Position numbers and translations under genes: made by a program. Positions 51,313 through 59,869 of a stretch of DNA of 64,000 bases are shown in pieces; positions within the stretch are counted from its first letter, which is position 1; each line of letters opens with the position of its first letter. This DNA is from Alkalihalobacillus pseudalcaliphilus (GTDB taxonomy: Bacteria > Bacillota > Bacilli > Bacillales > Bacillaceae_D): NCBI RefSeq assembly GCF_028610675.1, contig NZ_JAQQWS010000004.1, positions 62,001-126,000 of the forward strand, in the 5' to 3' direction. Under the pieces are notes generated by a model. It was not told the origin of the DNA and searched no databases. It worked only from the letters and a program-made list of their open reading frames with translations.

Positions 51313-51313
51313 T

Positions 51314-51724
51314 TTACATTTCGGTTATTTGGAGCTGTGGTTGGAGTCTTGCTTCATTCATTAAATACTCCTCGCATTTCTTTGAGTCCACTATTTTGGT
51401 AGGGTCATAAAATTGGACATGCCACTTCTTTTTCTTGAGTTGCTTTATAATTCGTTTTTCTTTATCTTTCGTCGTCACCTCAATAAAAGCGATCCGATAA
51501 GGGACTAAAGCCATGTTAACCTGAACTCCACCAATATAAATTCGTGGAGATGGATAATAAAGTTGTGAATATAGCTTTTCGTACAATGTTTTCTCAGATT
51601 CGGTCCGACATTCTTTAAAGCGGTCCTTCACCAAGATGAGAGAAGCTCTATTTGCCGATCTCCTTTTAATGAATGGAAACTTCTTTATAAAATAAAATCT
51701 CCGTCTAGTTCTTTTTACGCTCAT
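51314..51724 (-). CDS. Basic protein of unknown function, possible degenerate DUF559-like nuclease fold
   Basis: A ~136-residue (145 if started at 51751) very basic protein. The N-terminus is Arg/Lys-rich (SVKRTRRRFYFIKKFPFIKRR). The C-terminal half follows the layout of small PD-(D/E)XK nucleases such as DUF559: SEKTLYEKL, then GGVQVNMALVPYRIAFIEVT, then KEKRIIKQLKKKKWHVQFY. The usual metal-binding Asp is Asn here, so activity is doubtful. This is inference from pattern only. No clear RBS decides the start. Confidence 0.5.
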   Translation of the reverse strand: MSVKRTRRRFYFIKKFPFIKRRSANRASLILVKDRFKECRTESEKTLYEKLYSQLYYPSPRIYIGGVQVNMALVPYRIAFIEVTTKDKEKRIIKQLKKKKWHVQFYDPTKIVDSKKCEEYLMNEARLQPQLQITEM

Positions 51725-51835
51725 GACATCACCCAACCATAGTTTGTCCAATTCATGCCATTTTACTCATCATAGTTATGTAAAATGATCAAAAAATTGC
51801 AACGGAATGTGTAGGTATGTTGTGTGATGTTTTTT

Positions 51836-51975
51836 AGGAGAATGATAGCAAGGTGGAAAAAGTGACGCGAGCATTAAAGTAGGATGAGGGCAACGAAATG
51901 GTAGAGGAAAGAAGTTATGTATTCGTCAAAGGAGGATGAGGACAACAAAAAGGAGAGAGAAGGAAGTAAGTTGTC
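51836..51975 (-). repeat. Third-family repeats, reverse orientation
   Basis: Two or more degenerate units carrying GATGAGGRCAACRAAA and GGAGAGAGAAGG-type stretches. In reverse complement they match the pattern at 24.8-25.0 kb (GTTGTCCTCATCC, CCATTTCGTTGCCCTCA). No coding frame. Confidence 0.45.
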
Positions 51976-52057
51976 TTCATACAGTGTAATGATATACATT
52001 AGGGCTTAAACCATGAAAATGAAAGTTTTGATGAGTCAAATCTTTCTCTCATCACCA

Positions 52058-52071
52058 TGTAAACGCATTCA
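52058..52071 (+). promoter_or_regulatory. Possible catabolite-responsive element before ilvD
   Basis: TGTAAACGCATTCA matches the cre consensus TGWAANCGNTNWCA with one mismatch. In B. subtilis CcpA activates ilv-leu, so a site 270 bases upstream of ilvD is plausible. A weak CodY-like box (AATTTTCTAAATAGT, three mismatches) lies at 52225-52239. Confidence 0.45.
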
Positions 52072-52341
52072 AGTGTTACCGGTTATCTAAATTATCAAAT
52101 TATTTTAATAAAAGTGGTTGACCATCAACAAGAATCAGCGTATCATTAATTTCAATAATAAAAAATGCAATCGGAAAAGACGATTGTCCTCTCAACAAGG
52201 ATATTTTCTCGCTAATCTAAACAGAATTTTCTAAATAGTGAGTTTTAATCGTTGGTGAAATTCTAATTATTTCAATATAGAGAATGAGATAATTTTGAAT
52301 TGAATAATATGAGAAAATGCAACAGATTGGGAGAGATAGTA

Positions 52342-54009
52342 ATGAGAAGTAATATGATTAAAAAAGGTATTGACCGTGCTCCGCATCGAAGTTTACTTCG
52401 TGCAGCTGGGGTAGCTGAAGAAGATATGGATAAACCCTTTATCGGGGTTTGTAACTCTTATATCGACATTATTCCAGGACATATGCATTTAAATAAGTTT
52501 GCTGAAGTAGCTAAGGAAGCGATCCGAGAGGCTGGAGGTATTCCTTTTGAATTTAATACGATTGGTGTCGATGATGGTATCGCAATGGGTCATATTGGTA
52601 TGCGCTATTCATTACCAAGTCGTGAAATTATTTGTGATGCTGCTGAAACAGTCATTAATGCTCACTGGTTTGATGGAGTTTTTTATATTCCGAACTGTGA
52701 CAAGATTACACCGGGTATGCTCATGGCGGCTGTTCGAACGAATGTACCGGCCGTATTTGTTTCAGGTGGACCGATGGAAGCAGGTAAAACGAAAGATGGT
52801 AAGAGTCTGTCCTTAGTATCAGTCTTCGAGGGCGTAGGAGCTTTCTCGTCTGGAAAAATGACAAGAGAAGAGTTGCTTGAGATTGAACAGAGTGCCTGTC
52901 CTACTTGTGGATCCTGTTCAGGAATGTTTACGGCGAATTCAATGAACTCATTAATGGAAATGCTCGGTTTAGCTTTACCAGGTAATGGAACGATTGTTGC
53001 TACATCCAACGAGCGCCATAAATTAATTAAAGATGCCGCTAAACATTTAATGAATTTAATAGAGAAAGATATTCGACCTCGTGATATCGTCACTCAAGAA
53101 ACAATCGATGATGCTTTTGCTTTAGATATGGCTATGGGAGGTTCGACCAATACAGTTCTCCACACTTTAGCGATAGCTCATGAAGCTGAAGTTGAATATG
53201 ATTTAAATAGAATTAATGAAGTAGCTGAAAGAGTTCCATACCTTTCTAAAATTAGTCCGGCTTCAGATTATTCAATGGATGATGTCGAAAAAGCTGGTGG
53301 AGTAAGTGCTATTATTAAGGAGCTTTGCAGTATTGATGGAGCTGTACATCCTGAGCGAATTACAATTACAGGAAAAAGTTTATATGAAAATGTGAAACAC
53401 GCAGAAATTACGAACGACGATGTTATTCGACGCAAGGATAATCCATACAGCCCTGTTGGTGGGTTATCAATTTTATATGGTAATCTTGCGCCAGATGGTG
53501 CTGTTATTAAAGTAGGTGCCGTTGACCCTTCTATTAAAGTTTTTGAAGGGGAGGCTATCGTTTATAATTCTCAAGAAGAAGCTCAAGAAGGTATTGATAA
53601 TGGCGAAGTACGAGAAGGGCATGTAGTAGTTATCCGCTATGAAGGTCCTAAAGGTGGTCCTGGAATGCCAGAGATGCTTGCCCCAACTTCTAAAATTGCA
53701 GGAAAGGGCCTAAGCACAAAGGTAGCACTCATTACTGACGGACGTTTCTCAGGTGCTTCAAGAGGAATTTCGATTGGCCATATCTCACCTGAAGCAGCAG
53801 AAGGTGGACCTATTGCCTTTATCGAAAATGGTGATAGGATTCGAATAGATTTACCTAATCGAACGATTGAATGGCTAGTTACAACTGAAGAACATGCTAA
53901 TCGTAAAGAGGGTTTTGTTGAACCAGAGCCAAAGGTCAAAAAAGGTTATTTAGCAAGGTATGCTAAATTAGTAACTTCTGCGAATACTGGTGGGGTTATG
54001 AAAATATAA
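52342..54009 (+). CDS. ilvD: Dihydroxy-acid dehydratase
   Basis: A 555-residue Fe-S enzyme making the 2-keto acids that precede valine and isoleucine. It shows IDRAPHRSLLRAAG, CNSYIDIIPGHMHL, the cluster cysteines in FIPNCDKITPGM (here YIPNCDKITPGM) and ACPTCGSCSGMFTANSMN, and EGPKGGPGMPEML. Start ATG 52342 after GGGAGAG; the frame from 52300 lacks conservation. In B. subtilis ilvD is elsewhere; here it directly precedes the T-box and ilvBN. Confidence 0.96.
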   Translation: MRSNMIKKGIDRAPHRSLLRAAGVAEEDMDKPFIGVCNSYIDIIPGHMHLNKFAEVAKEAIREAGGIPFEFNTIGVDDGIAMGHIGMRYSLPSREIICDAAETVINAHWFDGVFYIPNCDKITPGMLMAAVRTNVPAVFVSGGPMEAGKTKDGKSLSLVSVFEGVGAFSSGKMTREELLEIEQSACPTCGSCSGMFTANSMNSLMEMLGLALPGNGTIVATSNERHKLIKDAAKHLMNLIEKDIRPRDIVTQETIDDAFALDMAMGGSTNTVLHTLAIAHEAEVEYDLNRINEVAERVPYLSKISPASDYSMDDVEKAGGVSAIIKELCSIDGAVHPERITITGKSLYENVKHAEITNDDVIRRKDNPYSPVGGLSILYGNLAPDGAVIKVGAVDPSIKVFEGEAIVYNSQEEAQEGIDNGEVREGHVVVIRYEGPKGGPGMPEMLAPTSKIAGKGLSTKVALITDGRFSGASRGISIGHISPEAAEGGPIAFIENGDRIRIDLPNRTIEWLVTTEEHANRKEGFVEPEPKVKKGYLARYAKLVTSANTGGVMKI

Positions 54010-54023
54010 ATAGGAAACAAACG

Positions 54024-54322
54024 TTGAAGAGGTAAAGTAATTCTATGTCTGGACTTCTACAGAGAGCCGTGATTGCTGGAAAGCGGTGTTGTCACATAGA
54101 ATGAAAGTCCCCTCTGAGTGTTGGTCTGAACGTAAACATTTATGTGTCTACTAGGATTGACCGGGTGTTCAAAGCACTCGTTACTAAAATGAGGTGAGCT
54201 ATTTGCTCATCCCTGAGGTCAAGGAAACTTGATGAAAAAGGGTGGTACCGTGGAAAGTAAATCTTTTCACCCCTTCGTTACGTTGCGATTGCAATGTTCG
54301 TTGGAGTGGAAGGATTTTTTTT
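54024..54322 (+). ncRNA. T-box riboswitch (leucine) upstream of ilvB
   Basis: The leader has Stem I features (AGAGAGCCGTGATTGCTGG, ..GCGG), a probable CTC (Leu) specifier at 54112-54114 in AGTCCCCTCTGAGTG, and the antiterminator sequence AGGGTGGTACCGTGG at about 54239-54253. It controls ilvBN and perhaps the later genes according to tRNA-Leu charging, as in the B. subtilis ilv-leu operon. The specifier assignment is by position and is less certain than the T-box itself. Confidence 0.88.
54258..54322 (+). terminator. T-box-controlled terminator before ilvB
   Basis: AATCTTTTCACCCC pairs with GGAGTGGAAGGATT (some G-T pairs), followed by eight T at about 54316-54323. Confidence 0.78.
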
Positions 54323-54339
54323 ATCGAAAAAATCATGTA

Positions 54340-54715
54340 CGAAAATCTAACAAAAATCACAACTTCATTCAATTTGGTTTTGAGGATGCTCATTTTTTTC
54401 CGTAGCCCCGCTACTTTTTGAAAGATAGCTACGCACGAGCTTTGCAAAAAGATTCAGCGCACCGCACAAACAGCCACAACCAACAAAAAAGAGAGAGTAA
54501 TAACACATCAGGATAGCTTCTAATATCCAAGTGTTTTTGGACCGTTAGCCAAGCTCGCTTGGCTACTTCACGCTCGCGTGAAGTTTTGAAAATCGAAACC
54601 GCCATTCAGATGAATTCATTCATCTGATAAGGCGATTTCGATTTTCAAAAACGGACCAAAAACAAAGACCGAAAGGTCAACATACATGAGCATAAGCACT
54701 AACTTTCATATAAAG
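54340..54715 (+). repeat. Composite interspersed repeat, copy 4 (module C) inside the ilvB leader
   Basis: From 54357 to about 54712 the sequence is nearly identical to 17650-17986: hairpin at 54410-54455, GAGAGAGTAATAAC, the four-way junction (P1 54533-54546/54650-54663), GACC-GAAA-GGTC, and the box ACTAACTTTCATATAAA. It lies between the T-box terminator and the ilvB ribosome-binding site, so every ilvB transcript that passes the T-box carries it. Confidence 0.92.
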
Positions 54716-54762
54716 CAAAAATGATTAACTAAATAGATAGATTAAAAAGAGGAGGAAAATGA

Positions 54763-56487
54763 ATGAAAACACAAGTGAAAAAAGAGGAGCAGCAAGAAAA
54801 AGTAGAAACAAATAAGATGTCAGGGTCTAGCATGCTCATTAAAGCTCTTGCACTTGAAGGAGTGGATATCATTTTTGGTTACCCTGGCGGTGCGATTCTA
54901 CCAACATACGATGAGATTTACAAAACAGGAATCAGACATATTTTAGCAAGGCATGAGCAAGGGGCTGTTCACGCAGCAGAGGGTTATGCAAGAGTTTCTG
55001 GTAAGCCGGGTGTCTGTATTGTGACTTCTGGACCTGGTGCAACCAATGTGGTGACAGGAATTGCCGATGCGATGATGGATTCACTACCGTTAGTTGTGAT
55101 TACTGGGCAAGTAGGTACGTCTGTTATCGGTACAGATGCCTTCCAAGAAGCAGATGTTATCGGAATTACGATGCCTATTACAAAACATAACTTCCAAGTT
55201 AGAAGTGTGGAGGAATTACCTGAAATTATCAAAAAAGCCTTTCACATTGCGAAGACAGGTCGTCCAGGACCAGTATTAATCGATTTGCCCAAGGATATTT
55301 CATTAACGGAAGGTGAATTCCGTTATGACAAACCGATTGAATTACCGGGTTATCAACCAACGGTTATCCCAAATAAATTACAAATTAAAAAAGTCGTAGA
55401 AGCTGTTACTGAAGCAAAAAAACCATTAATTTTAGCGGGTGCTGGCGTTCTTCATGCCCAAGCTGCAAATGATTTATTAACGTATGTAGAGCAACAACAA
55501 ATTCCAGTTACTAATACACTTTTAGGCTTAGGTTCGTTTCCGGGAGAGCATGATTTATTTCTTGGAATGGCAGGTATGCACGGAACCTATACCGCCAATA
55601 TATCCATTTATGAAACAGATCTCTTAATTAATATTGGTGCTAGGTTTGATGACCGTTTGACAGGTAACCTTGCCCACTTTGCTCCACATGCCAAAGTGGT
55701 TCATATTGATATTGACCCTGCCGAAATAGGTAAAAATGTTCATGTTGATATTCCGGTAGTTGGAGATGCCAAGCAAGCTCTCCAATTATTAATTGATGCG
55801 AATGGCGAGAAGAGTAAAAGTGCGATTTGGCGCTCTGATTTAGAACAGCTAAAAGAGGATTACCCACTTTGGTATAAAGAAGATGGCGAAGTGATAAAGC
55901 CGCAAAAGTTGATTCAGTTGATTCATGAGGTGACAGAGGGAGAAGCGGTAGTAACAACGGATGTTGGTCAGCATCAAATGTGGTCGGCACAATATTATAA
56001 ATTTAATCAACCTAATCGTTGGGTAACCTCTGGAGGATTAGGAACGATGGGTTTTGGTTTCCCAGCAGCTATTGGGGCCCAATTTGCGGAACCGAACTTG
56101 CCAGTTGTAGCGGTTATTGGCGATGCTGGATTTCAAATGACTGCCCAAGAGCTGTCAATTTTACAGGAACTAAATCTTCCGGTAAAAATTATTATCGTCA
56201 ACAATGCCGAACTGGGCATGGTTAGACAATGGCAACAACTTTTCCATGGGGAGCGATATTCCAATTCATTATTCCCTATTCAGCCCGATTTTGTGAAGCT
56301 GGCAGATGCTTATGATATTAAAGCGATGAAAGTAGAAAAGCTTTCTGAACTGAAAGCGGCATTAAAGGAGATGATGGATTATCCTGGTCCAGTTTTAGCA
56401 GATATTCGAGTGGCTCAAAGAGAAAATGTATACCCGATGATTTCACCAGGAAAAGGTATTCATCAAATGGAAGGAGTAAAGCCATGA
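54763..56487 (+). CDS. ilvB: Acetolactate synthase large subunit
   Basis: A 574-residue thiamine diphosphate enzyme, first common step of branched-chain synthesis. Catalytic Glu in RHEQGAVHAAEGYAR (~72), FAD-region GAGVLHAQAA and NIGARFDDRLTG, ThDP motif GDAGFQMTAQELSILQE ... NNAELGMVRQWQ. The first ~20 residues are a charged, non-conserved extension. Start ATG 54763 with GAGGAGG eight bases before. Controlled by the Leu T-box; overlaps ilvN by four bases. Confidence 0.96.
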   Translation: MKTQVKKEEQQEKVETNKMSGSSMLIKALALEGVDIIFGYPGGAILPTYDEIYKTGIRHILARHEQGAVHAAEGYARVSGKPGVCIVTSGPGATNVVTGIADAMMDSLPLVVITGQVGTSVIGTDAFQEADVIGITMPITKHNFQVRSVEELPEIIKKAFHIAKTGRPGPVLIDLPKDISLTEGEFRYDKPIELPGYQPTVIPNKLQIKKVVEAVTEAKKPLILAGAGVLHAQAANDLLTYVEQQQIPVTNTLLGLGSFPGEHDLFLGMAGMHGTYTANISIYETDLLINIGARFDDRLTGNLAHFAPHAKVVHIDIDPAEIGKNVHVDIPVVGDAKQALQLLIDANGEKSKSAIWRSDLEQLKEDYPLWYKEDGEVIKPQKLIQLIHEVTEGEAVVTTDVGQHQMWSAQYYKFNQPNRWVTSGGLGTMGFGFPAAIGAQFAEPNLPVVAVIGDAGFQMTAQELSILQELNLPVKIIIVNNAELGMVRQWQQLFHGERYSNSLFPIQPDFVKLADAYDIKAMKVEKLSELKAALKEMMDYPGPVLADIRVAQRENVYPMISPGKGIHQMEGVKP

Positions 56488-57005
56488 AACGGACAATTAC
56501 CGCACTAGTCAATAATAGCTCAGGCGTTCTCAATCGTATTACAGGCTTATTTGCAAGAAGGCATTACAATATTGAAAGTATTACAGTCGGCGTTACAGAA
56601 AATCCAACCGTATCGAGAATGACCTTTGTTGTTCAGGTTGATAGCATGGATAATATTGAACAAGTAACCAAACAACTGAATAAGCAAGTCGATGTTTTGA
56701 AAGTAAAAGATATTACAGATGAGGCTATTATTGCTAGAGAGCTAGCTTTAATTAAAATCCTCGTTTCACCACAGCAACGAGCTGAAGTGGCTGCTTTAGT
56801 TAATCCATTTAGGGCATCAATCCTAGATGTTGGTCGCGAATCAATGACGGTTCAAATTACCGGTGATTATCAGAAAGTTGAGACATTTATAGATTTACTA
56901 AGACCATATGGCATTCGAGATTTAGCAAGAACAGGTATAACCGCCTTTAACCGAGGAAGTAAAAAGCTACAAAATGAAGCCAACCGGTTAACACTCATCT
57001 ATTAA
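56484..57005 (+). CDS. ilvN: Acetolactate synthase small (regulatory) subunit
   Basis: A 173-residue regulatory subunit with an N-terminal ACT domain (ITALVNNSSGVLNRITGLFARR and NIESITVGVTENP, both at ~4-40) and the C-terminal ACT-like domain (ELALIKILVSPQQRAEV). It confers valine feedback inhibition. Start overlaps ilvB (ATGA). The gene ends 10 bases before a composite repeat that separates it from ilvC. Confidence 0.95.
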   Translation: MKRTITALVNNSSGVLNRITGLFARRHYNIESITVGVTENPTVSRMTFVVQVDSMDNIEQVTKQLNKQVDVLKVKDITDEAIIARELALIKILVSPQQRAEVAALVNPFRASILDVGRESMTVQITGDYQKVETFIDLLRPYGIRDLARTGITAFNRGSKKLQNEANRLTLIY

Positions 57006-57009
57006 ATAC

Positions 57010-57538
57010 AAAAAGTCTCTAATTCTTTACTGGTGGCTTTTCATTCACATTGTTCTTTTTCTTATTCTTTTTAATATTTGTTCTAAGTATGTCTAAACTC
57101 CATCACCATCAGGAGTCGCATGACCAAAAAGAGAGCAGTGAGCTGTTAAGGTCGTCTATCGCGCAAGATGGATGACCAGCTAACTTCAAGGCACGAACTA
57201 TCACCCTTAAGTACACTTTCATATAAAACCCACATGGCGAAGCTGATTCACTTCGCCACCAACAAAGATGAAAGTAGTGTTTGGCTCTTTGACAGTTGGC
57301 ACTTCATTCAATTAGTTTTTTTTCATTTTCATTTTAAATGAATGGTGTTTGATGGTTTTGTGAACTTGAGAATTATCAGTAACCCAGCGGACGAAAATAT
57401 GCCCGCGGGAAGTAGTGACAGAGCTGAGATCCGCTGGCTGCGCCGATTAGCTTAGTGCCACCCCGCAGGATGCGTAGCATAATTTTCGGTAGCGACGAGT
57501 AACGCTCTATGTTCGCACTAACTTCCATATAAAACAAT
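57010..57538 (+). repeat. Composite interspersed repeat, copy 5, inside the ilv-leu operon
   Basis: Order: partial A (CTGGTGGCTTTTCATTCA), a unique part with AGGTCGTCTATCGCGCAAG, box ACACTTTCATATAAAA (57219-57234), module A (57235-57320; hairpin TGGCGAAG/CTTCGCCA), module B (57375-57520; CCCAGCGGACGAAAATATGC and GCATAATTTTCGGTAGCGACG can pair), and closing box ACTTCCATATAAAA (57523-57536). Module B also holds GCTGAGATCCGCTGG, shared with the 63.6 kb copy. No coding frame is supported. Confidence 0.85.
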
Positions 57539-57555
57539 CGCGGTTAATTTCACAA

Positions 57556-57577
57556 TGACCTTAAATGAACAAGGTCA
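57556..57577 (+). promoter_or_regulatory. Inverted repeat upstream of ilvC
   Basis: TGACCTT and AAGGTCA flank an 8-base loop, 50 bases before ilvC. No T tract follows, so it is more likely an operator or RNA hairpin than a terminator. A role is not known. Confidence 0.35.
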
Positions 57578-57628
57578 CGTGGATTTTTCTATAAATTCAA
57601 TAAAAAGATTCCAAAGGAGAGATAAATA

Positions 57629-58642
57629 ATGGCAAAAGTATATTACAATGGGGATATCAACGAATCAGTATTACAAAGTAAAAAAGTAGCGGTAATCGGA
57701 TACGGTTCACAAGGACATGCACATGCACAAAATATGCGAGAAAGCGGCGTAGATGTCATCGTCGGTTTACGACCAGGGAAGTCTTGGGATAAAGCAGTAG
57801 AAGATGGTTTTAAAGTCGTAAGTGTGAGTGAAGCTGCTGAGCAAGCGGAATTAATCATGATTTTACTACCAGATGAATTACAACCAGTTGTCTATAAAAA
57901 AGAAATCGAACCGGCCTTAACAGCAGGGAAAGCACTAGCCTTTGCACACGGCTTTAATGTTCATTTTAATCAAATTGTGCCACCTTCTGATGTGGATGTT
58001 TTCTTAGCGGCACCAAAAGGCCCTGGTCATTTAGTGCGTAGAGTATTTGAAGAGGGAGCAGGTGTCCCTGGCCTAATCGCTGTTTATCAAGATGCTTCTG
58101 GTCAAGCAAAAGAAATGGCATTAGCGTATGCAAAAGTAATTGGTTCTGCGAGAGCAGGTGTATTGGAAACGACATTCCAAGAAGAAACCGAAACCGATTT
58201 ATTTGGAGAGCAAGCCGTACTTTGTGGAGGAACTTCGGCACTTGTTAAAGCCGGATTTGAAACATTAGTAGAAGCTGGTTACCAGCCAGAAGTCGCTTAT
58301 TTTGAATGCTTACATGAATTAAAACTAATTGTTGACCTGATGTATGAGGGTGGACTTGAGACGATGCGTTATTCTATTTCTGATACGGCACAGTGGGGCG
58401 ATTATGTAGCTGGACCACAAATCGTGACAGATGAAACAAAGAAAGCAATGAAAAAGGTTTTGTCTGATATTCAAACAGGCAAATTTGCTAAAGGCTGGAT
58501 TTTAGAAAACCAAGCAAATCGTCCTGAATTCACAGCCATTACGAAATCAGAAAGTCAGCATCCTATTGAAGTTGTTGGACGTGAGTTACGAGAAATGATG
58601 CCTTTTGTTAAAAATAAAACAAAAAGTCCAGTCAATAGCTAA
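57629..58642 (+). CDS. ilvC: Ketol-acid reductoisomerase
   Basis: A 337-residue class I enzyme that isomerises and reduces acetolactate with NADPH and Mg2+. NADPH fold VAVIGYGSQGHAHAQNMRES (residues ~19-38), VFLAAPKGPGHLVRR, the metal-ligand region EETETDLFGEQAVLCGG and YECLHELKLIVDLMYEGG-like stretch (here FECLHELKLIVDLMYEGG). Normal length. RBS AAAGGAGAG. It lies ~620 bases after ilvN, behind repeat DNA, so it may depend on read-through or on its own promoter. Confidence 0.97.
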   Translation: MAKVYYNGDINESVLQSKKVAVIGYGSQGHAHAQNMRESGVDVIVGLRPGKSWDKAVEDGFKVVSVSEAAEQAELIMILLPDELQPVVYKKEIEPALTAGKALAFAHGFNVHFNQIVPPSDVDVFLAAPKGPGHLVRRVFEEGAGVPGLIAVYQDASGQAKEMALAYAKVIGSARAGVLETTFQEETETDLFGEQAVLCGGTSALVKAGFETLVEAGYQPEVAYFECLHELKLIVDLMYEGGLETMRYSISDTAQWGDYVAGPQIVTDETKKAMKKVLSDIQTGKFAKGWILENQANRPEFTAITKSESQHPIEVVGRELREMMPFVKNKTKSPVNS

Positions 58643-58660
58643 GTAAAAAATGAAGTATAA

Positions 58661-58727
58661 AGGAGGCGTCTTGGAGTTGATTTATTGGAGCTGTTTTCTC
58701 CAAATCTCTTAGGCGCTTTTTTTACTT
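58661..58727 (+). terminator. Terminator-like or leader element between ilvC and leuB
   Basis: GGAGCTGTTTTCTCC (58687-58701) and a weaker outer pairing are followed by CGCTTTTTTTAC. AAAGGAGG at 58659-58666 precedes a 13-codon frame (TTG 58671 to TAG 58712, MELIYWSCFLQIS), which might be a leader peptide or chance. leuA would be expected here. Confidence 0.45.
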
Positions 58728-58750
58728 TTTATTAATGGGAGGGTTTTGAT

Positions 58751-59836
58751 ATGAATAAAAGGATTGCGGTTTTAGCAGGGGATGGCATTGGACCGGAAGT
58801 AGTACGAGCAGGTTTACGAGTGCTTGATGAAATCGCTCAAAAATATGGGCATCAATTTGAGACGAAGCAAGCGTTAATCGGAGGGTGTGCCATTGATGCA
58901 ACGGGTTTGCCACTACCTCAAGAAACGGTAGATATTTGTAAACAGAGCGATGCCATACTTTTAGGCGCCGTTGGGGGACCTAAATGGGACACTTTACCAG
59001 GAGAAAAGCGACCTGAAAAAGGGTTATTAGACATACGCAAAGAGTTGCAGCTATTTGCGAATTTACGACCGGTTTCCGTTTTTTCAAGTTTATCCGATGC
59101 GTCGACATTAAAAAAAGAAATTGTAAAAGATGTTGATTTGATGATCGTTCGCGAGTTAACAGGAGGTATTTATTTTGGTGAACCGAGAGAGCGGAAGGAA
59201 GTTGATGGTGAGGAAGTGGCCATTGATACCCTTAAATACACTCGAAGTGAGATAGAACGAATTATTCGTAAAGGATTTGAGCTTGCGAAAGTGAGAAATA
59301 AAAAGGTAACTTCAGTTGACAAAGCGAATGTATTAGAATCAAGCCGTCTTTGGAGAGAAGTAGCAGAGGACGTAGCGAAGGATTATCCAGAAATAGAGCT
59401 CGAGCATATGCTTGTTGATAATGCAGCCATGCAATTAATTCGCTCACCAAAGTCATTGGATGTCGTGGTAACAGAAAATATGTTTGGAGATATTCTGAGT
59501 GATGAAGCTTCTATGTTAACGGGATCTCTTGGAATGCTCCCGTCTGCGAGTCTTTCTGCAATTGGACCGAGTCTTTATGAGCCGATTCATGGTTCGGCAC
59601 CCGATATAGCAGGTAAAGGTATTGCTAATCCATTGGCAACGATTGCATCAGTAGCCATGATGTTGAAATATGAATTTAGTCTTGAAAAAGAAGCAGAAGC
59701 GATAGAAAAGGCCATTGATGCAGTCTTAGATGCAGGTCATCGAACAGTCGATTTAGCACAGGGTGAAGCTGCACGATCGACCGACGAAATGACGGAACTT
59801 GTTATTCAGCAAATAAAGGCCGAGGCATTTGTTTAA
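58751..59836 (+). CDS. leuB: 3-isopropylmalate dehydrogenase
   Basis: A 361-residue NAD-dependent dehydrogenase of leucine synthesis. It shows IAVLAGDGIGPEVVRAG, LGAVGGPKWD, the substrate-binding LRKELQLFANLRP-type stretch (here IRKELQLFANLRPV), VRELTGGIYFGEPR and the NAD site EPIHGSAPDIAGKGIANP. Normal length. Start ATG 58751 with GGGAGGG. leuC follows 33 bases later. Confidence 0.97.
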   Translation: MNKRIAVLAGDGIGPEVVRAGLRVLDEIAQKYGHQFETKQALIGGCAIDATGLPLPQETVDICKQSDAILLGAVGGPKWDTLPGEKRPEKGLLDIRKELQLFANLRPVSVFSSLSDASTLKKEIVKDVDLMIVRELTGGIYFGEPRERKEVDGEEVAIDTLKYTRSEIERIIRKGFELAKVRNKKVTSVDKANVLESSRLWREVAEDVAKDYPEIELEHMLVDNAAMQLIRSPKSLDVVVTENMFGDILSDEASMLTGSLGMLPSASLSAIGPSLYEPIHGSAPDIAGKGIANPLATIASVAMMLKYEFSLEKEAEAIEKAIDAVLDAGHRTVDLAQGEAARSTDEMTELVIQQIKAEAFV

Positions 59837-59869
59837 ACACAATAGACAAATGGGGTATGGAGGACAAAT

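Noticed and set aside
58671..58712. 13-codon frame as a leucine attenuation leader peptide
   Set aside because: Only two leucine codons and one strong hairpin; a T-box already controls the cluster, so attenuation by leader peptide is not supported.
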